From assembly GCA_903840355.1 (NCBI GenBank), contig CAIMFJ010000007.1:124001-188000 (forward strand): a stretch of 64,000 bases of DNA. Direction: 5' to 3'. Numbering within the stretch: position 1 is the stretch's first letter; each line of letters begins with the position of its first letter. Source of the DNA: an uncultured Opitutia bacterium (GTDB lineage Bacteria > Verrucomicrobiota > Verrucomicrobiia > Opitutales > UBA953). The position numbers and the translations under genes were made by a program. The notes below the pieces were generated by a model. It was given only the letters and a program-made list of their open reading frames with translations, was not told the origin of the DNA and made no database searches. Shown piece after piece: positions 53,590 through 62,064 of the stretch.

Positions 53590-54120
53590 TTAGGAATTAC
53601 TCATGGTCCGATCAACACAGGTACGAAGGCTTTGGCGGGCACGAGTGAGTGCAACCCGGACTGCACTAGGTGTCCAACCGATGCGCTCAGCAATCATCTC
53701 CGGCATCTCTCCGAGATGGTAGCGGCGACGAATCAGTTCTGCCGCTTTGGGCGCAAGTTTTCCAAGGCACTTTTTAAGGGCCTCGGTCCGTGGGCCAAGT
53801 ATTTCGGGTTTAGGATCCTCGGTGCCATAGAGCATCTCCATCACATCGTCGTCCAGACGTGCCTCACTTTTAGCACGAGAACGTTGGAATTGCAGGGCTT
53901 GATATCGAGCAACCGTACAAGCCCAAGCAGGGAAATTAGTGCCGAGAGTGTAGGTCGCCGCCTTATGACTAATGGTGAGAAAGGTTTCTTGGACGATGTC
54001 CTGTGCGTTGCCCAGATTAGGCTCAATCGTTAGGACGTAATACAGCACCACCTGTTGGTGCTGTACGAAAAGTCGTTGAACCTGCAGGGTGTGTTCGGAG
54101 GGGTCGGGGGAGTTTCCCAT
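53590..54120 (-). CDS. ECF sigma factor, Rhodopirellula/Verrucomicrobium family
   Basis: A 176-aa sigma-70 family regulator. Region 2 (about 14-80) carries Asn-Ala-Gln-Asp-Ile-Val-Gln-Glu-Thr-Phe and Phe-Pro-Ala-Trp-Ala-Cys-Thr-Val-Ala-Arg-Tyr. Region 4 (about 115-170) ends in the helix-turn-helix Ala-Glu-Arg-Ile-Gly-Trp-Thr-Pro-Ser-Ala-Val-Arg-Val-Ala-Leu-Thr-Arg-Ala-Arg. The long acidic linker and the pattern of region 2 match the family typical of planctomycetes and verrucomicrobia. It heads the anti-sigma/SGNH/cytochrome/DUF1552 run; autoregulation from the 216-base upstream gap is likely but no promoter is certain. Confidence 0.93.
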   Translation of the reverse strand: MGNSPDPSEHTLQVQRLFVQHQQVVLYYVLTIEPNLGNAQDIVQETFLTISHKAATYTLGTNFPAWACTVARYQALQFQRSRAKSEARLDDDVMEMLYGTEDPKPEILGPRTEALKKCLGKLAPKAAELIRRRYHLGEMPEMIAERIGWTPSAVRVALTRARQSLRTCVDRTMSNS

Positions 54121-54336
54121 GCCTAAGATACCGCAATTTGGGCGATGACGTTAGCAATTTACCTTAGAAATTTTTTTTAGATAAGTCTAATTTCGCAATA
54201 TATACGGCTTAAAAGATTACAATAGGGGTTAAGGTGCCCCTTAAAATTTAGTTCTTTTTAGCCAAAACCAACCCAAGCCGCGATGAGAATCGCAGCCAGT
54301 AGCACTCAGGTTGCCTAATTTTACCTTTTACGACCC

Positions 54337-56229
54337 TTACACTTCCCAGTCTTCGCCTTTGCCCTGGAGGACGCGGTCGATGGCTTGGAGGACGAGTTCG
54401 ATGCCTTGCTCAGTGGTCGTTTGATCGGTGCGAATATGCACATCGGGCGACTCCGGAGCTTCGTAAGGCGAGGAGATGCCTGTGAACTCCGCAATTTCCC
54501 CACGGCGTGCTTTGGCGTAGAGGCCTTTCACGTCGCGCGATTCGCAGACAGCGAGCGGAGCATCGACAAACACTTCAATGAAGGGATGGTTGGCTAAGAG
54601 CGCCCGAGCCTTTTCACGGTCAGCACTTAAAGGTGCGATGAGCGTGACGAGGGCAATGTTGCCACTGTTGGCAAATAAACCTGCCACGGCGGAGGCCCGG
54701 CGAACGCTTTCGGCCCGATCGGCGGCACTGAAGCCTAAATCACGATTAAGGGACGCACGGAGGTCGTCGCCATCGACGCGTACCACTTGGCGGCCCGCAT
54801 CAAACAGACGGCGTTCAACGCCTTCGGCGATGGTGGACTTACCCGAACCCGAGAGTCCGGTGAACCAGACCACTGCAGGAGCGTGACCCGAGCGAGCGGC
54901 GCGTTCGCTGGTGGTGACTTTACCCGAGAGGTTCTGCGCTTTCGATTTGGCTTCGAGGATAATACCTCCGCCGTGAATCCGACCGTGGTCTTCGAGGGCG
55001 AAACGACCCGTGATAGCACACTCTTGGTGCAAGTCGAAGGCGAGCGGGCGGGTGGTGCGTACCAGCACTTCACCGATGTGATCACGCGGGATGCTGTCGG
55101 ATTTGATTTCCGCAAGCGTGTTCGCGTCGGTGATTTTTTCTACTGAGGTAATCACTGCTTCGACGTTTTGCGTCAATAAGCGGAGGCGGTAAGTCTTTTT
55201 CGTTACCAAGGGTTCTTTTCCTAGCCAGAAGATGCGGGCACGGAATTCACTGCCAACGCGCGGTTGGTGTGCTGGGTGCGAGGCGATTTGCCCGCGTTCG
55301 ACGAAGATTTGTTCGCTGAGGGTGACGCTGGCGGATTCCCCCGTGACGACGACGGAACGCGAGGGGCCGGGCCAATCTTCAAAGGTCTTAACCGTGCTGC
55401 GGCGACCACCAGGTTGGAAAATCAATTCATCTTCGGGCTTGATCGAACCTGCTTCAACGCGACCAGCGACGATACGACGGTGGTCAAAACGGTAGATGTC
55501 TGAAACCGGCAGGCGCAGGGGCAACCCGGTTAAATCGTCCTCATGCTTAAAGGCATCAAGGGCTTCGGTGACCGTGGGACCTTTCCACCAAGGCGTGTTG
55601 GCAGAACGTTGGACGATGTTTTCACCATGCTTGGCGGCGATGGGGATGAAGTTGACGGCGGTCAGTCCGAGCGAACGCAGGAAGGTTGTATATTCCGCAC
55701 GGATCTTTTCGTACGTGCTTTCGGAGTATTGCACCAAGTCCATCTTATTGACCAAGACGACCAGCTGTTTCACCCCGAGGAGCGAGAGGAGGAAGGCGTG
55801 GCGACGTGATTGATCCATGACGCCTTCATGGGCATCAATGAGCAGTAAGGCCGCGGAGGCACTCGCCGCGCCCGTGACCATGTTCTTCAAGAACTCTTTA
55901 TGACCTGGCGCATCGATGATGGCATAGGCCCGTTGCTTCGTGCGGAAGAAAATCCGCGTGGTATCAATAGTGATGTTCTGTTCTTGTTCTTCGAGGAGTG
56001 CGTCGAGCAAGAAGGCGTATTCGAAGTCCATGCCTTCGGCGGCACAGTTGCGACGCACTTGTTCGATTTTGCCGTTGGGCAAGGAATCGGTATCGTGCAG
56101 TAAGCGACCTACAAAGGTCGATTTACCGTGGTCGACGTGGCCGACGACTACCACGTGCATCTTGCGTAGGTCTTCGGAATCTAAGTGAGCGTCCATGACG
56201 GTACAATGATGAGGTTCGGCTGTGGACAT
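54337..56229 (-). CDS. cysNC: Sulfate adenylyltransferase large subunit fused to APS kinase
   Basis: A 630-aa fusion. Residues about 20-430 are CysN, an EF-Tu-like GTPase, with Gly-His-Val-Asp-His-Gly-Lys-Ser at 30-37, Asp-Ala-Pro-Gly-His and Asn-Lys-Met-Asp. From about 440 is CysC, APS kinase, with P-loop Gly-Leu-Ser-Gly-Ser-Gly-Lys-Ser, Asp-Gly-Asp-Asp-Leu-Arg and Phe-Val-Asp-Ala-Pro-Leu. CysN and CysD form ATP sulfurylase; the kinase part makes PAPS. It follows cysD by four bases. The start at 56229 leaves a 20-residue arm; Met24 would be too close to the first strand. Confidence 0.96.
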   Translation of the reverse strand: MSTAEPHHCTVMDAHLDSEDLRKMHVVVVGHVDHGKSTFVGRLLHDTDSLPNGKIEQVRRNCAAEGMDFEYAFLLDALLEEQEQNITIDTTRIFFRTKQRAYAIIDAPGHKEFLKNMVTGAASASAALLLIDAHEGVMDQSRRHAFLLSLLGVKQLVVLVNKMDLVQYSESTYEKIRAEYTTFLRSLGLTAVNFIPIAAKHGENIVQRSANTPWWKGPTVTEALDAFKHEDDLTGLPLRLPVSDIYRFDHRRIVAGRVEAGSIKPEDELIFQPGGRRSTVKTFEDWPGPSRSVVVTGESASVTLSEQIFVERGQIASHPAHQPRVGSEFRARIFWLGKEPLVTKKTYRLRLLTQNVEAVITSVEKITDANTLAEIKSDSIPRDHIGEVLVRTTRPLAFDLHQECAITGRFALEDHGRIHGGGIILEAKSKAQNLSGKVTTSERAARSGHAPAVVWFTGLSGSGKSTIAEGVERRLFDAGRQVVRVDGDDLRASLNRDLGFSAADRAESVRRASAVAGLFANSGNIALVTLIAPLSADREKARALLANHPFIEVFVDAPLAVCESRDVKGLYAKARRGEIAEFTGISSPYEAPESPDVHIRTDQTTTEQGIELVLQAIDRVLQGKGEDWEV

Positions 56230-56233
56230 AAGA

Positions 56234-57055
56234 TTACATGAAACCCTTCGCGCGGAGGGCTTGCATGGAGTTGCGACCCACGTGGTCTTGGGCGCGACCT
56301 GCGCGTTCGCTTACGCGGGTGAGTTTTAATTCCGCAATCACTTCGTCGATGTTGCTCGCGTTGCTGTCGACAGGGTGGGTGATGGGGTGGCAACCGAGGG
56401 AGCGGAAACGCTTCCCTTGACGAGCGTAGTACAGCGTGGGGTTAGGAATGTTTTCGCGACGGATGTATTCCCAGATGTCGAGCTCGGTCCACTCTAAGAG
56501 CGGTTGCACGCGGACGTGACCACCTTCGGGGGCGGTACTCGCAAATTGACCCCAGAACTCTGGTGGCTGATCTTTATAATCCCACACCCCTTCGGCGGAG
56601 CGGGGCGAGAACCAGCGTTCTTTGGCGCGCGTGGGATCTTCGTCGCGACGAATCCCCGTCACCAACGCATCCCATTTAAATTCATCAATGGCCGCTTTGA
56701 GGGCGACGGTTTTTAATTCGTGCGTCACCGTGACGGGGTCGTGGGTCGCGTAACTAATGCCGCGTTTAATGGCGTCTTCGTTGATGCGTACGATGAGGTC
56801 AATGCCGTGCAGTGCCTTCGCTTTTTCCCGGAATTCATACATCTCGGGGAATTCGTACGTCGTATCGATGTGCAGGAGCGGGAAAGGGATTTTGCCGCAG
56901 AAAGCTTTGCGGGCTAACCAGATGAGGACGTTGGAGTCCTTACCCATCGACCAGGGCATGCACACCGAGCGGAAATTGGCAAAGGCCTCACGGAAGATGT
57001 GAATCGACGTCTGTTCGAGTCGGGTAAGGTGATCTTGCTGAGCGTTTCGAGACAT
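56234..57055 (-). CDS. cysD: Sulfate adenylyltransferase small subunit
   Basis: A 273-aa enzyme from the ATG at 57055; the open frame runs 45 codons further without resemblance. It makes adenosine phosphosulfate (APS) from sulfate and ATP with CysN. The ATP loop Ser-Met-Gly-Lys-Asp-Ser is normal for CysD, and Arg-x-Asp-Glu-Asp-Pro-x-Arg-Ala-Lys-Glu and the C-terminal Ile-Asp-Glu-Val-Ile-Ala-Glu-Leu plus Ser-Glu-Arg-Ala-Gly-Arg-Ala-Gln-Asp match the family, with some deviations. It is 7 bases after cysH and 4 before cysNC. Confidence 0.95.
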   Translation of the reverse strand: MSRNAQQDHLTRLEQTSIHIFREAFANFRSVCMPWSMGKDSNVLIWLARKAFCGKIPFPLLHIDTTYEFPEMYEFREKAKALHGIDLIVRINEDAIKRGISYATHDPVTVTHELKTVALKAAIDEFKWDALVTGIRRDEDPTRAKERWFSPRSAEGVWDYKDQPPEFWGQFASTAPEGGHVRVQPLLEWTELDIWEYIRRENIPNPTLYYARQGKRFRSLGCHPITHPVDSNASNIDEVIAELKLTRVSERAGRAQDHVGRNSMQALRAKGFM

Positions 57056-57062
57056 AGGGAAA

Positions 57063-57770
57063 TTATTGCGGGCGGGGGCGATTGTGGAGTCCGCATTCCG
57101 TTTTATTAAATCCAACCCAGCGACCGCTCCGCTCGTCATCCGACGTCGGGAGGGCGGTACAAGGGGCACAACCAATGGAACGGAAGCCACGGTCGTGGAG
57201 TACGTTATAAGGGATTTGGTGGCTTCTAATATAATCCCAAACTTGCTCGCGGCTCCAATCGACGAGCGGGTTGAGTTTGACCAGTTCAGTGTGGTTGGGA
57301 CGGGCGACTAAACTTACTAACGGCGTGACCGAGCGTTCTTGAGACTGATCGCGGCGCACGCCCGTAATCCATAAATCGAGGGCGAAAAGTTTTTGATCCA
57401 GCACGGCTACTTTGCGGAGGCCGCAGCATTTTTCAGGATCGCGCTTCCAGAGTTCGGGGCCGTGCGTGACGGCTTGTTCGGCGACCGTTTGTGCTGGTTG
57501 CAGGTCTTCGATGGTAATCCCCAGGTGCTTTTCCAGTTGGGCTTTAAGTTCTAAAGTTTCGGGAAAAAGCAGTCCGGTGTTTAACGTGAAAGCGGGTAGG
57601 TTTAAGCCTAGGCTCTTAGCTAAGTGCAGGATGACGATGCCCGCAGGTTGGAAACTGGTGCCGATACCCGCCCGTGCCCCAAACGTTTCGGCGGCCCAAC
57701 GCAAACGATCGCCAGCACTTAAAGCCGTGAGGCGAGCGTCGAGCGCAGGAATGTCCGAGGCTGAGGGCAC
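57063..57770 (-). CDS. cysH: Iron-sulfur APS reductase (phosphoadenylyl-sulfate reductase family)
   Basis: A 235-aa enzyme, GTG start at 57770. The four cysteines of the 4Fe-4S cluster are Cys115-Cys116 and Cys201-x2-Cys204, the mark of APS rather than PAPS reductases. Ser39-Phe-Gln/Pro is the usual substrate loop, and the C-terminal Glu-Cys226-Gly-Leu-His carries the catalytic cysteine. It reduces APS to sulfite with thioredoxin as donor. It lies 15 bases after cysI. Since this enzyme uses APS, the CysC kinase in the same operon is not needed for reduction. Confidence 0.93.
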   Translation of the reverse strand: MPSASDIPALDARLTALSAGDRLRWAAETFGARAGIGTSFQPAGIVILHLAKSLGLNLPAFTLNTGLLFPETLELKAQLEKHLGITIEDLQPAQTVAEQAVTHGPELWKRDPEKCCGLRKVAVLDQKLFALDLWITGVRRDQSQERSVTPLVSLVARPNHTELVKLNPLVDWSREQVWDYIRSHQIPYNVLHDRGFRSIGCAPCTALPTSDDERSGRWVGFNKTECGLHNRPRPQ

Positions 57771-57785
57771 GCGAACGAAACCAGA

Positions 57786-59528
57786 TTAAGCCGTGGGCCA
57801 GATCGCCGCTTGGTCGGCCCAATCGCCAAACGCTTGGCCGGGACGACGTTCCTTGGCATATTGTTGATATAACCCGCCCACGAGCACGGGGATTTCATCC
57901 GTGGGGACCGATTCTTTCCAAATGCGAGCGAGGCGCGTACCTTCACGGTTACCACCGAGCATCAAATTGTATTTGCCGGGAGCCTTGCCCACTAAGCCGA
58001 TTTCGGCGTTGTAGGGGCGAGCGCAACCATTGGGGCAGCCCGTCATCCGGACTACTAATTCTTCGCCAGCGACGCCAGCGGCTGCTTGACTCGCTTCGAT
58101 TTTAGCCAGCAAAGCTGGGAAGACGCGTTCCGATTCAGCCAAGGCTAGGCCACACGTGGGGAGAGCAGGGCAAGCCATGCCACGGCCTTTGATGAGACCA
58201 GGGTTGAAGACGATGCTGCAACCACGGTCGTGCAGGATTTTTTCGATGGCCGCTTTGTCGGCGGTCTTGATGTCCGAGAGGATTAAATTTTGCGTCGCCG
58301 TTAAGCGGAACGTCGGAGCGAACTGCGTGGCAATTTCACGCAGTGCGGTTTTGAGCAAGTAGGTACCCGCATCTTTAACGCGACCCGTTTCCACGAACAG
58401 TCCCAAGAACCATTCGCCGTTGTTTTGTTGGAACCAACCAAAGGCATCACCTTGACCCTTGAAGAGGAAAGGCTTGGCTGCGGGAAGTGCTTGGCCGAGG
58501 CGTTGAGCGAGCTCTTGTTGGAACCAAGCCACGCCTTTTTCTTCTAGCACATACTTGATGCGAGCGTGCTTGCGGTCGGTGCGATCACCCCAATCGCGGT
58601 GGATGCTGACAACCGCTTCGCCAACGGCGACGAGTTGGTCGCGCGTGAGGAAACCGATGACGTCCGCTAAGCGAGGGAAGGTGAGTTTATTGCCGTGCGA
58701 GGTGCCGAGACCGCCACCAACGAGTAAGTTGTAGCCTAAGAGTTTACCGTTTTCGACAATGGCCACGAAGCCCATGTCATTGGTGAAAATATCCGTGTCG
58801 TTATTGGGCGGAATGGCGAAGCCGGTTTTGAATTTCCGCGGCAAATAAGTTTTTCCGTAAAGTTTATCAATCGGGGCACCGCTCTCATCGAGGTCCGCGG
58901 GTGGAGGGAGGTAGGGGTTGGATTGATCGCCGCTGGTGCGGGCTTTGACGATTTTTTCTCCCAGGCCTAAATCGACTTGTACGCCGTCTACCCAAATCGA
59001 GTGGTAAGCGGTGGTGCGAGGTAAGAGGGCGCGCGTGATGGCGAAAGCATCTTCTTCCACCGCAGCGCTCACGGCATCAATCGGAGGGTTCGTGGGAGCC
59101 GTGACATTGCGATTCACGTCACCGCACGTCGCTAAGGTCGAGCTGAGCGATTCGTTGATCGATTTAATTAAAGGACCAACGCCTTTTTGGATGACGCCGT
59201 GGAATTGGAAAGTTTGGCGCGAGGTGATGCGCAGGGTGCCATTGGCGAAGCGGCCGGACAGTTCGTCGTAAACCAAGTACTGGGCGGCGGGGACGATGCC
59301 ACCCGTTTGGCGCGTGCGCACCATGACGGAGTATTCTTTGCCCATCTTGCGCTTATCGCGGTCGTCTTGTTGGTAAATCCCGTGGAATTTGATGAATTGT
59401 TCGTCATCCCCGCTGAAGCGATCGGCTTCGGGGTTGGCGAGGGTTTCGCGAATATTGCCCGAAAGGTCTGGCTTTTCGGCTTTTAGGAATTCATTCTTCG
59501 TCAGTGGCTTTTCAGAGGGCTTATCCAT
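57786..59528 (-). CDS. cysI: Assimilatory sulfite reductase haemoprotein
   Basis: A 580-aa siroheme enzyme reducing sulfite to sulfide. Two nitrite/sulfite reductase repeats are visible, with Thr-Ser-Arg-Gln-Thr-Phe-Gln in the first half and Thr-Ala-Thr-Gln-Asn in the second. The 4Fe-4S/siroheme cysteines are in Ala-Cys-Pro-Ala-Leu-Pro-Thr-Cys-Gly and Gly-Cys-Pro-Asn-Gly-Cys. The electron donor, NADPH flavoprotein or ferredoxin, is unknown; no CysJ is in the window. It heads the cys operon and is divergent from the uroporphyrinogen methyltransferase gene across 56 bases containing a palindrome. Confidence 0.96.
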   Translation of the reverse strand: MDKPSEKPLTKNEFLKAEKPDLSGNIRETLANPEADRFSGDDEQFIKFHGIYQQDDRDKRKMGKEYSVMVRTRQTGGIVPAAQYLVYDELSGRFANGTLRITSRQTFQFHGVIQKGVGPLIKSINESLSSTLATCGDVNRNVTAPTNPPIDAVSAAVEEDAFAITRALLPRTTAYHSIWVDGVQVDLGLGEKIVKARTSGDQSNPYLPPPADLDESGAPIDKLYGKTYLPRKFKTGFAIPPNNDTDIFTNDMGFVAIVENGKLLGYNLLVGGGLGTSHGNKLTFPRLADVIGFLTRDQLVAVGEAVVSIHRDWGDRTDRKHARIKYVLEEKGVAWFQQELAQRLGQALPAAKPFLFKGQGDAFGWFQQNNGEWFLGLFVETGRVKDAGTYLLKTALREIATQFAPTFRLTATQNLILSDIKTADKAAIEKILHDRGCSIVFNPGLIKGRGMACPALPTCGLALAESERVFPALLAKIEASQAAAGVAGEELVVRMTGCPNGCARPYNAEIGLVGKAPGKYNLMLGGNREGTRLARIWKESVPTDEIPVLVGGLYQQYAKERRPGQAFGDWADQAAIWPTA

Positions 59529-59532
59529 AATT

Positions 59533-59549
59533 TAAACTTGTTAAGTTTA
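59533..59549. promoter_or_regulatory. Palindrome between cysI and cobA
   Basis: TAAACTT (59533-59539), spacer GTT, AAGTTTA (59543-59549): a perfect 7-bp inverted repeat in the 56-base divergent region, five bases from the cysI start on one side. It could be an operator controlling both sulfur genes. The region also holds the motif GATTACTTAAA at 59555-59565. Confidence 0.5.
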
Positions 59550-59584
59550 CTTATGATTACTTAAATAGAGGTCAAGGTCAAATC

Positions 59585-60352
59585 ATGGTCAACATTTCAC
59601 ATGGCAGGGTAGTGTTTGTCGGTGCCGGTCCCGGCGCCGCCGATCTCATTACTGTCCGGGGTTGGCGCCTGCTCAAAGCTGCCGACGTCGTGATTCATGA
59701 TGCTTTGCCTGGCGATGCCTTATTGGCCGAGATTTCCCCCTCCGCTCGCGTCATTGCCGTGGGGAAGCGCTGTGGGGTTCACTCGAAGACGCAGGATGAG
59801 ATTAATGCAATTTTGCTGGAAGAGGCCCAAAAGGCCGCACTCGTTGTCCGATTAAAAGGCGGCGACCCGGGGGTGTTCGGACGCTTGGGCGAGGAAATGG
59901 ATTTTTTAGCCAACCAAGGCATTTCGTTTGAAGTCGTGCCTGGCGTCACCGCTGCCACGGCTGCGGGTGCTGAAGCGGGCTTTCCGTTGACGCAACGTGG
60001 CAAGGCCACGGCGGTAACTTTTTTAACCGGACACTGCGCGGATGGTTCGGAGCAAGATTGGGCGGCACACGTGCAAACGGGAGCCACGCTCTGTCTTTAC
60101 ATGGGGACGAAGTCGTTGCCCTCAGTCGCGCAAAAACTCATTCAAGTGGGAGCCTCGCCAGATTTGCCCATTCGTTTGTTAGCCAAGATTTCGCAACCTG
60201 GTGCGGAAGATGTTTTGACGACTTTGCGTGGCTTGGCGGCGGAAGAATTAGACATCACGGCTTTACCGACGCCCTTGTTAGCCGTGGTCGGTGCTGTTGT
60301 GGCTCCACCGCGCATCTCCGGATTGTTGGGCCGCGTGGCCGCGCTGGTTTAA
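59585..60352 (+). CDS. cobA: Uroporphyrinogen-III C-methyltransferase
   Basis: A 255-aa S-adenosylmethionine enzyme making precorrin-2, the first step to siroheme. The motif Gly-Ala-Gly-Pro-Gly-Ala-Ala-Asp-Leu-Ile-Thr-Val-Arg-Gly begins at residue 13. Later come Val-Arg-Leu-Lys-Gly-Gly-Asp-Pro-Gly-Val-Phe-Gly-Arg and Val-Pro-Gly-Val-Thr-Ala-Ala. It is the single-domain type, without the CysG dehydrogenase/chelatase half. Divergent from cysI, it should supply the cofactor of that enzyme; the last four bases (TTAA) are shared with the convergent chelatase gene. Confidence 0.95.
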   Translation: MVNISHGRVVFVGAGPGAADLITVRGWRLLKAADVVIHDALPGDALLAEISPSARVIAVGKRCGVHSKTQDEINAILLEEAQKAALVVRLKGGDPGVFGRLGEEMDFLANQGISFEVVPGVTAATAAGAEAGFPLTQRGKATAVTFLTGHCADGSEQDWAAHVQTGATLCLYMGTKSLPSVAQKLIQVGASPDLPIRLLAKISQPGAEDVLTTLRGLAAEELDITALPTPLLAVVGAVVAPPRISGLLGRVAALV

Positions 60353-61146
60353 CTGATTTTACGGGCCTGTTCGTAACGCGTTGCTAAAAGCTTGGGCAGT
60401 GCTGGGTGGGTTCCAATCAGCGGACTCATTTGCCAATGCGTGCCAGCCTGAGCGGCTTGGGTGGCGATTTGGGCCACGTCCCCGTCGGGTCCTGCATGAC
60501 GTCCCGGCAGCAAAAATTGCATTAAGATAATCACGTTGCCCTGCAGGCGCCCTAGGGCGTGGGCGAGTAAGGGCTCGTTGAAGTCATACGAAGGCTCAGG
60601 GCGTCGCTCCATTGAGCAAGCGATGAGGTCGGCTTCCGAAATTTGGAGTGCAGTCCGGAGTTCTTGCGCCAAGGCATTGCGCACGGCGGTGACGGATGGT
60701 TGCGGCGAGCCGTGATCGCAGAGTAATACCCGGTGCTGACCGCGTTGCCACCCCGCGGCCTGGAGTTGGTCTAAAAGCATGTTTCTTAAAGCACCGCTCT
60801 CATCGTAAAGAGGTGGAGCTATGGTTAGTCGCATCGTCGCCGGTGCCTGAGCCGCGAATTCCTGTGGAAGAAATTCGGTAATCGCCAAGCTCGGCCCCAT
60901 GAAAAGGGGAAGCACGATGAGATCGGTGACACCCTCGCTAGCCGCCGCTTGTACGGCTTGGTGAAAAATAACCGCCGGTTGATTATTTAAGACTTCGGCG
61001 GGGATTTTGTGTGAATGCAGGACCGAGACTGGGTGGACAGTGGCCCCGATTAATTGACCGACTTCTACCGAAAGTTTCCGCAAGGCCAGCGTGGCTTCCG
61101 GTCTAAGCGAGCCGTTATCCACCAGCAGGATGCGAGTTAGAGCCAT
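60349..61146 (-). CDS. Two-domain CbiX/SirB-like chelatase, N half degenerate
   Basis: A 265-aa protein of two related halves. The C-terminal half has His145 in Leu-Cys-Asp-His-Gly-Ser and the second metal/substrate region Phe-Leu-Leu-Pro-Gly-Arg-His217-Ala-Gly-Pro-Asp, the usual class II chelatase pair. The N-terminal half has Asn11 in the same loop (Val-Asp-Asn-Gly-Ser) and no equivalent His, so it is likely structural. It is convergent with cobA and probably inserts iron into sirohydrochlorin for CysI; cobalt chelation cannot be excluded. No precorrin-2 dehydrogenase gene is in the window. Confidence 0.85.
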   Translation of the reverse strand: MALTRILLVDNGSLRPEATLALRKLSVEVGQLIGATVHPVSVLHSHKIPAEVLNNQPAVIFHQAVQAAASEGVTDLIVLPLFMGPSLAITEFLPQEFAAQAPATMRLTIAPPLYDESGALRNMLLDQLQAAGWQRGQHRVLLCDHGSPQPSVTAVRNALAQELRTALQISEADLIACSMERRPEPSYDFNEPLLAHALGRLQGNVIILMQFLLPGRHAGPDGDVAQIATQAAQAGTHWQMSPLIGTHPALPKLLATRYEQARKIS

Positions 61147-61222
61147 GTTTCTTTAAGAAAGTAGGGGTTGTGGTCGGATGGCAATGTCGAGTTTGTGGTT
61201 TGCCAAAAGCTCCAGAATGGGC

Positions 61223-61226
61223 GGAG
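61223..61226 (+). promoter_or_regulatory. Shine-Dalgarno element that decides a start
   Basis: GGAG at 61223-61226 is eight bases before ATG 61235. It is one of the few clear Shine-Dalgarno elements in this window and supports that start over the open frame's 61178. Confidence 0.55.
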
Positions 61227-61234
61227 ATGGAGGG

Positions 61235-62050
61235 ATGCAATACCCCGTACGTTTGGGCCTTGTGGCTCTGGTTTGGCTGTCTTCATTGGTCAGTTTATCG
61301 GCTGCCGAGAAATGGCTCACTGATCTTGAGGAGGCCAAGAAGGTCGCCCAAGCGGAGAAGAAAGATATTCTCGTCGACTTCACCGGCAGCGATTGGTGCG
61401 TGTGGTGTCAGCGCCTGAAGGCAGAGGTTTTTGATAAGCCAGAGTTCGCGGCTGCCTCCAAAGATTTCGTCTTGGTTGAACTAGATTTCCCTCGTGCCAA
61501 AAAACTCGCTCCTGGCGTGAAGGAAAAGAATGAGGCTTTGGCGAAGCAGTTTAATATCAGTGGCTTCCCTACGGTGTTACTCTTGGACTCGAAGGGCGAA
61601 CTCTTTGCCCAAACGGGTTACGCTGAAGGTGGTGCCGTGAAATACCTCGCCAGTTTGGCGGAACTGCGGAAGCAAAACACGCCCGAGGGCAAAAAGGCCT
61701 TAGCCGAAAGCATGAAGCAAGAGGCGTTGGTGGAAGAATTGAGCCAAGGTCTCGAAGCCATTCTCGATCCCTTACTCGAAAAGAAAGATGAAGCAGCGGC
61801 CGAAGCGGCCCTCCAGAAATTCTTGAAAGACAAGGATGTGAAGGGTGATTTACGCCTTCGCTTAACGGCGCAAAGCCGCGTGGGAATGCTGATTAATTGC
61901 CATCCGGGCGATCATAACGCCGTCATCAAGATGTTGGATGATTTATTAAAAGATCAGGCCGATTCGCCTACGGTGAAAGAGTTAAAAGAACTCCGTGAGC
62001 GGGTGGTCAAAGTCCGCGACACCGAAACCGCTCAAGGCAAAACTAAGTAA
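61235..62050 (+). CDS. Exported thioredoxin-fold protein (first paralogue)
   Basis: A 271-aa protein from ATG 61235, which gives a signal peptide (Met-Gln-Tyr-Pro-Val-Arg-Leu ... Leu-Ser-Ala-Ala-Glu). The thioredoxin-like domain has Gly-Ser-Asp-Trp-Cys-Val-Trp-Cys and the cis-proline Gly-Phe-Pro-Thr. A Lys-Gly-Glu-Leu turn ends the fold. About 130 C-terminal residues form an alpha-helical tail with a coiled-coil-like Lys/Glu/Leu pattern. This is a DUF255/thioredoxin_7-type periplasmic disulfide reductase or isomerase by family; its partners are unknown. It is followed by a close paralogue after 14 bases. Confidence 0.88.
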   Translation: MQYPVRLGLVALVWLSSLVSLSAAEKWLTDLEEAKKVAQAEKKDILVDFTGSDWCVWCQRLKAEVFDKPEFAAASKDFVLVELDFPRAKKLAPGVKEKNEALAKQFNISGFPTVLLLDSKGELFAQTGYAEGGAVKYLASLAELRKQNTPEGKKALAESMKQEALVEELSQGLEAILDPLLEKKDEAAAEAALQKFLKDKDVKGDLRLRLTAQSRVGMLINCHPGDHNAVIKMLDDLLKDQADSPTVKELKELRERVVKVRDTETAQGKTK

Positions 62051-62064
62051 TTTTTAAACGAACC

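Noticed and set aside
54229-54293. Short hairpins in the gap after cysNC as an intrinsic terminator
   Set aside because: Stems are five to six bases without a T-run on the minus strand; not enough for a terminator call.
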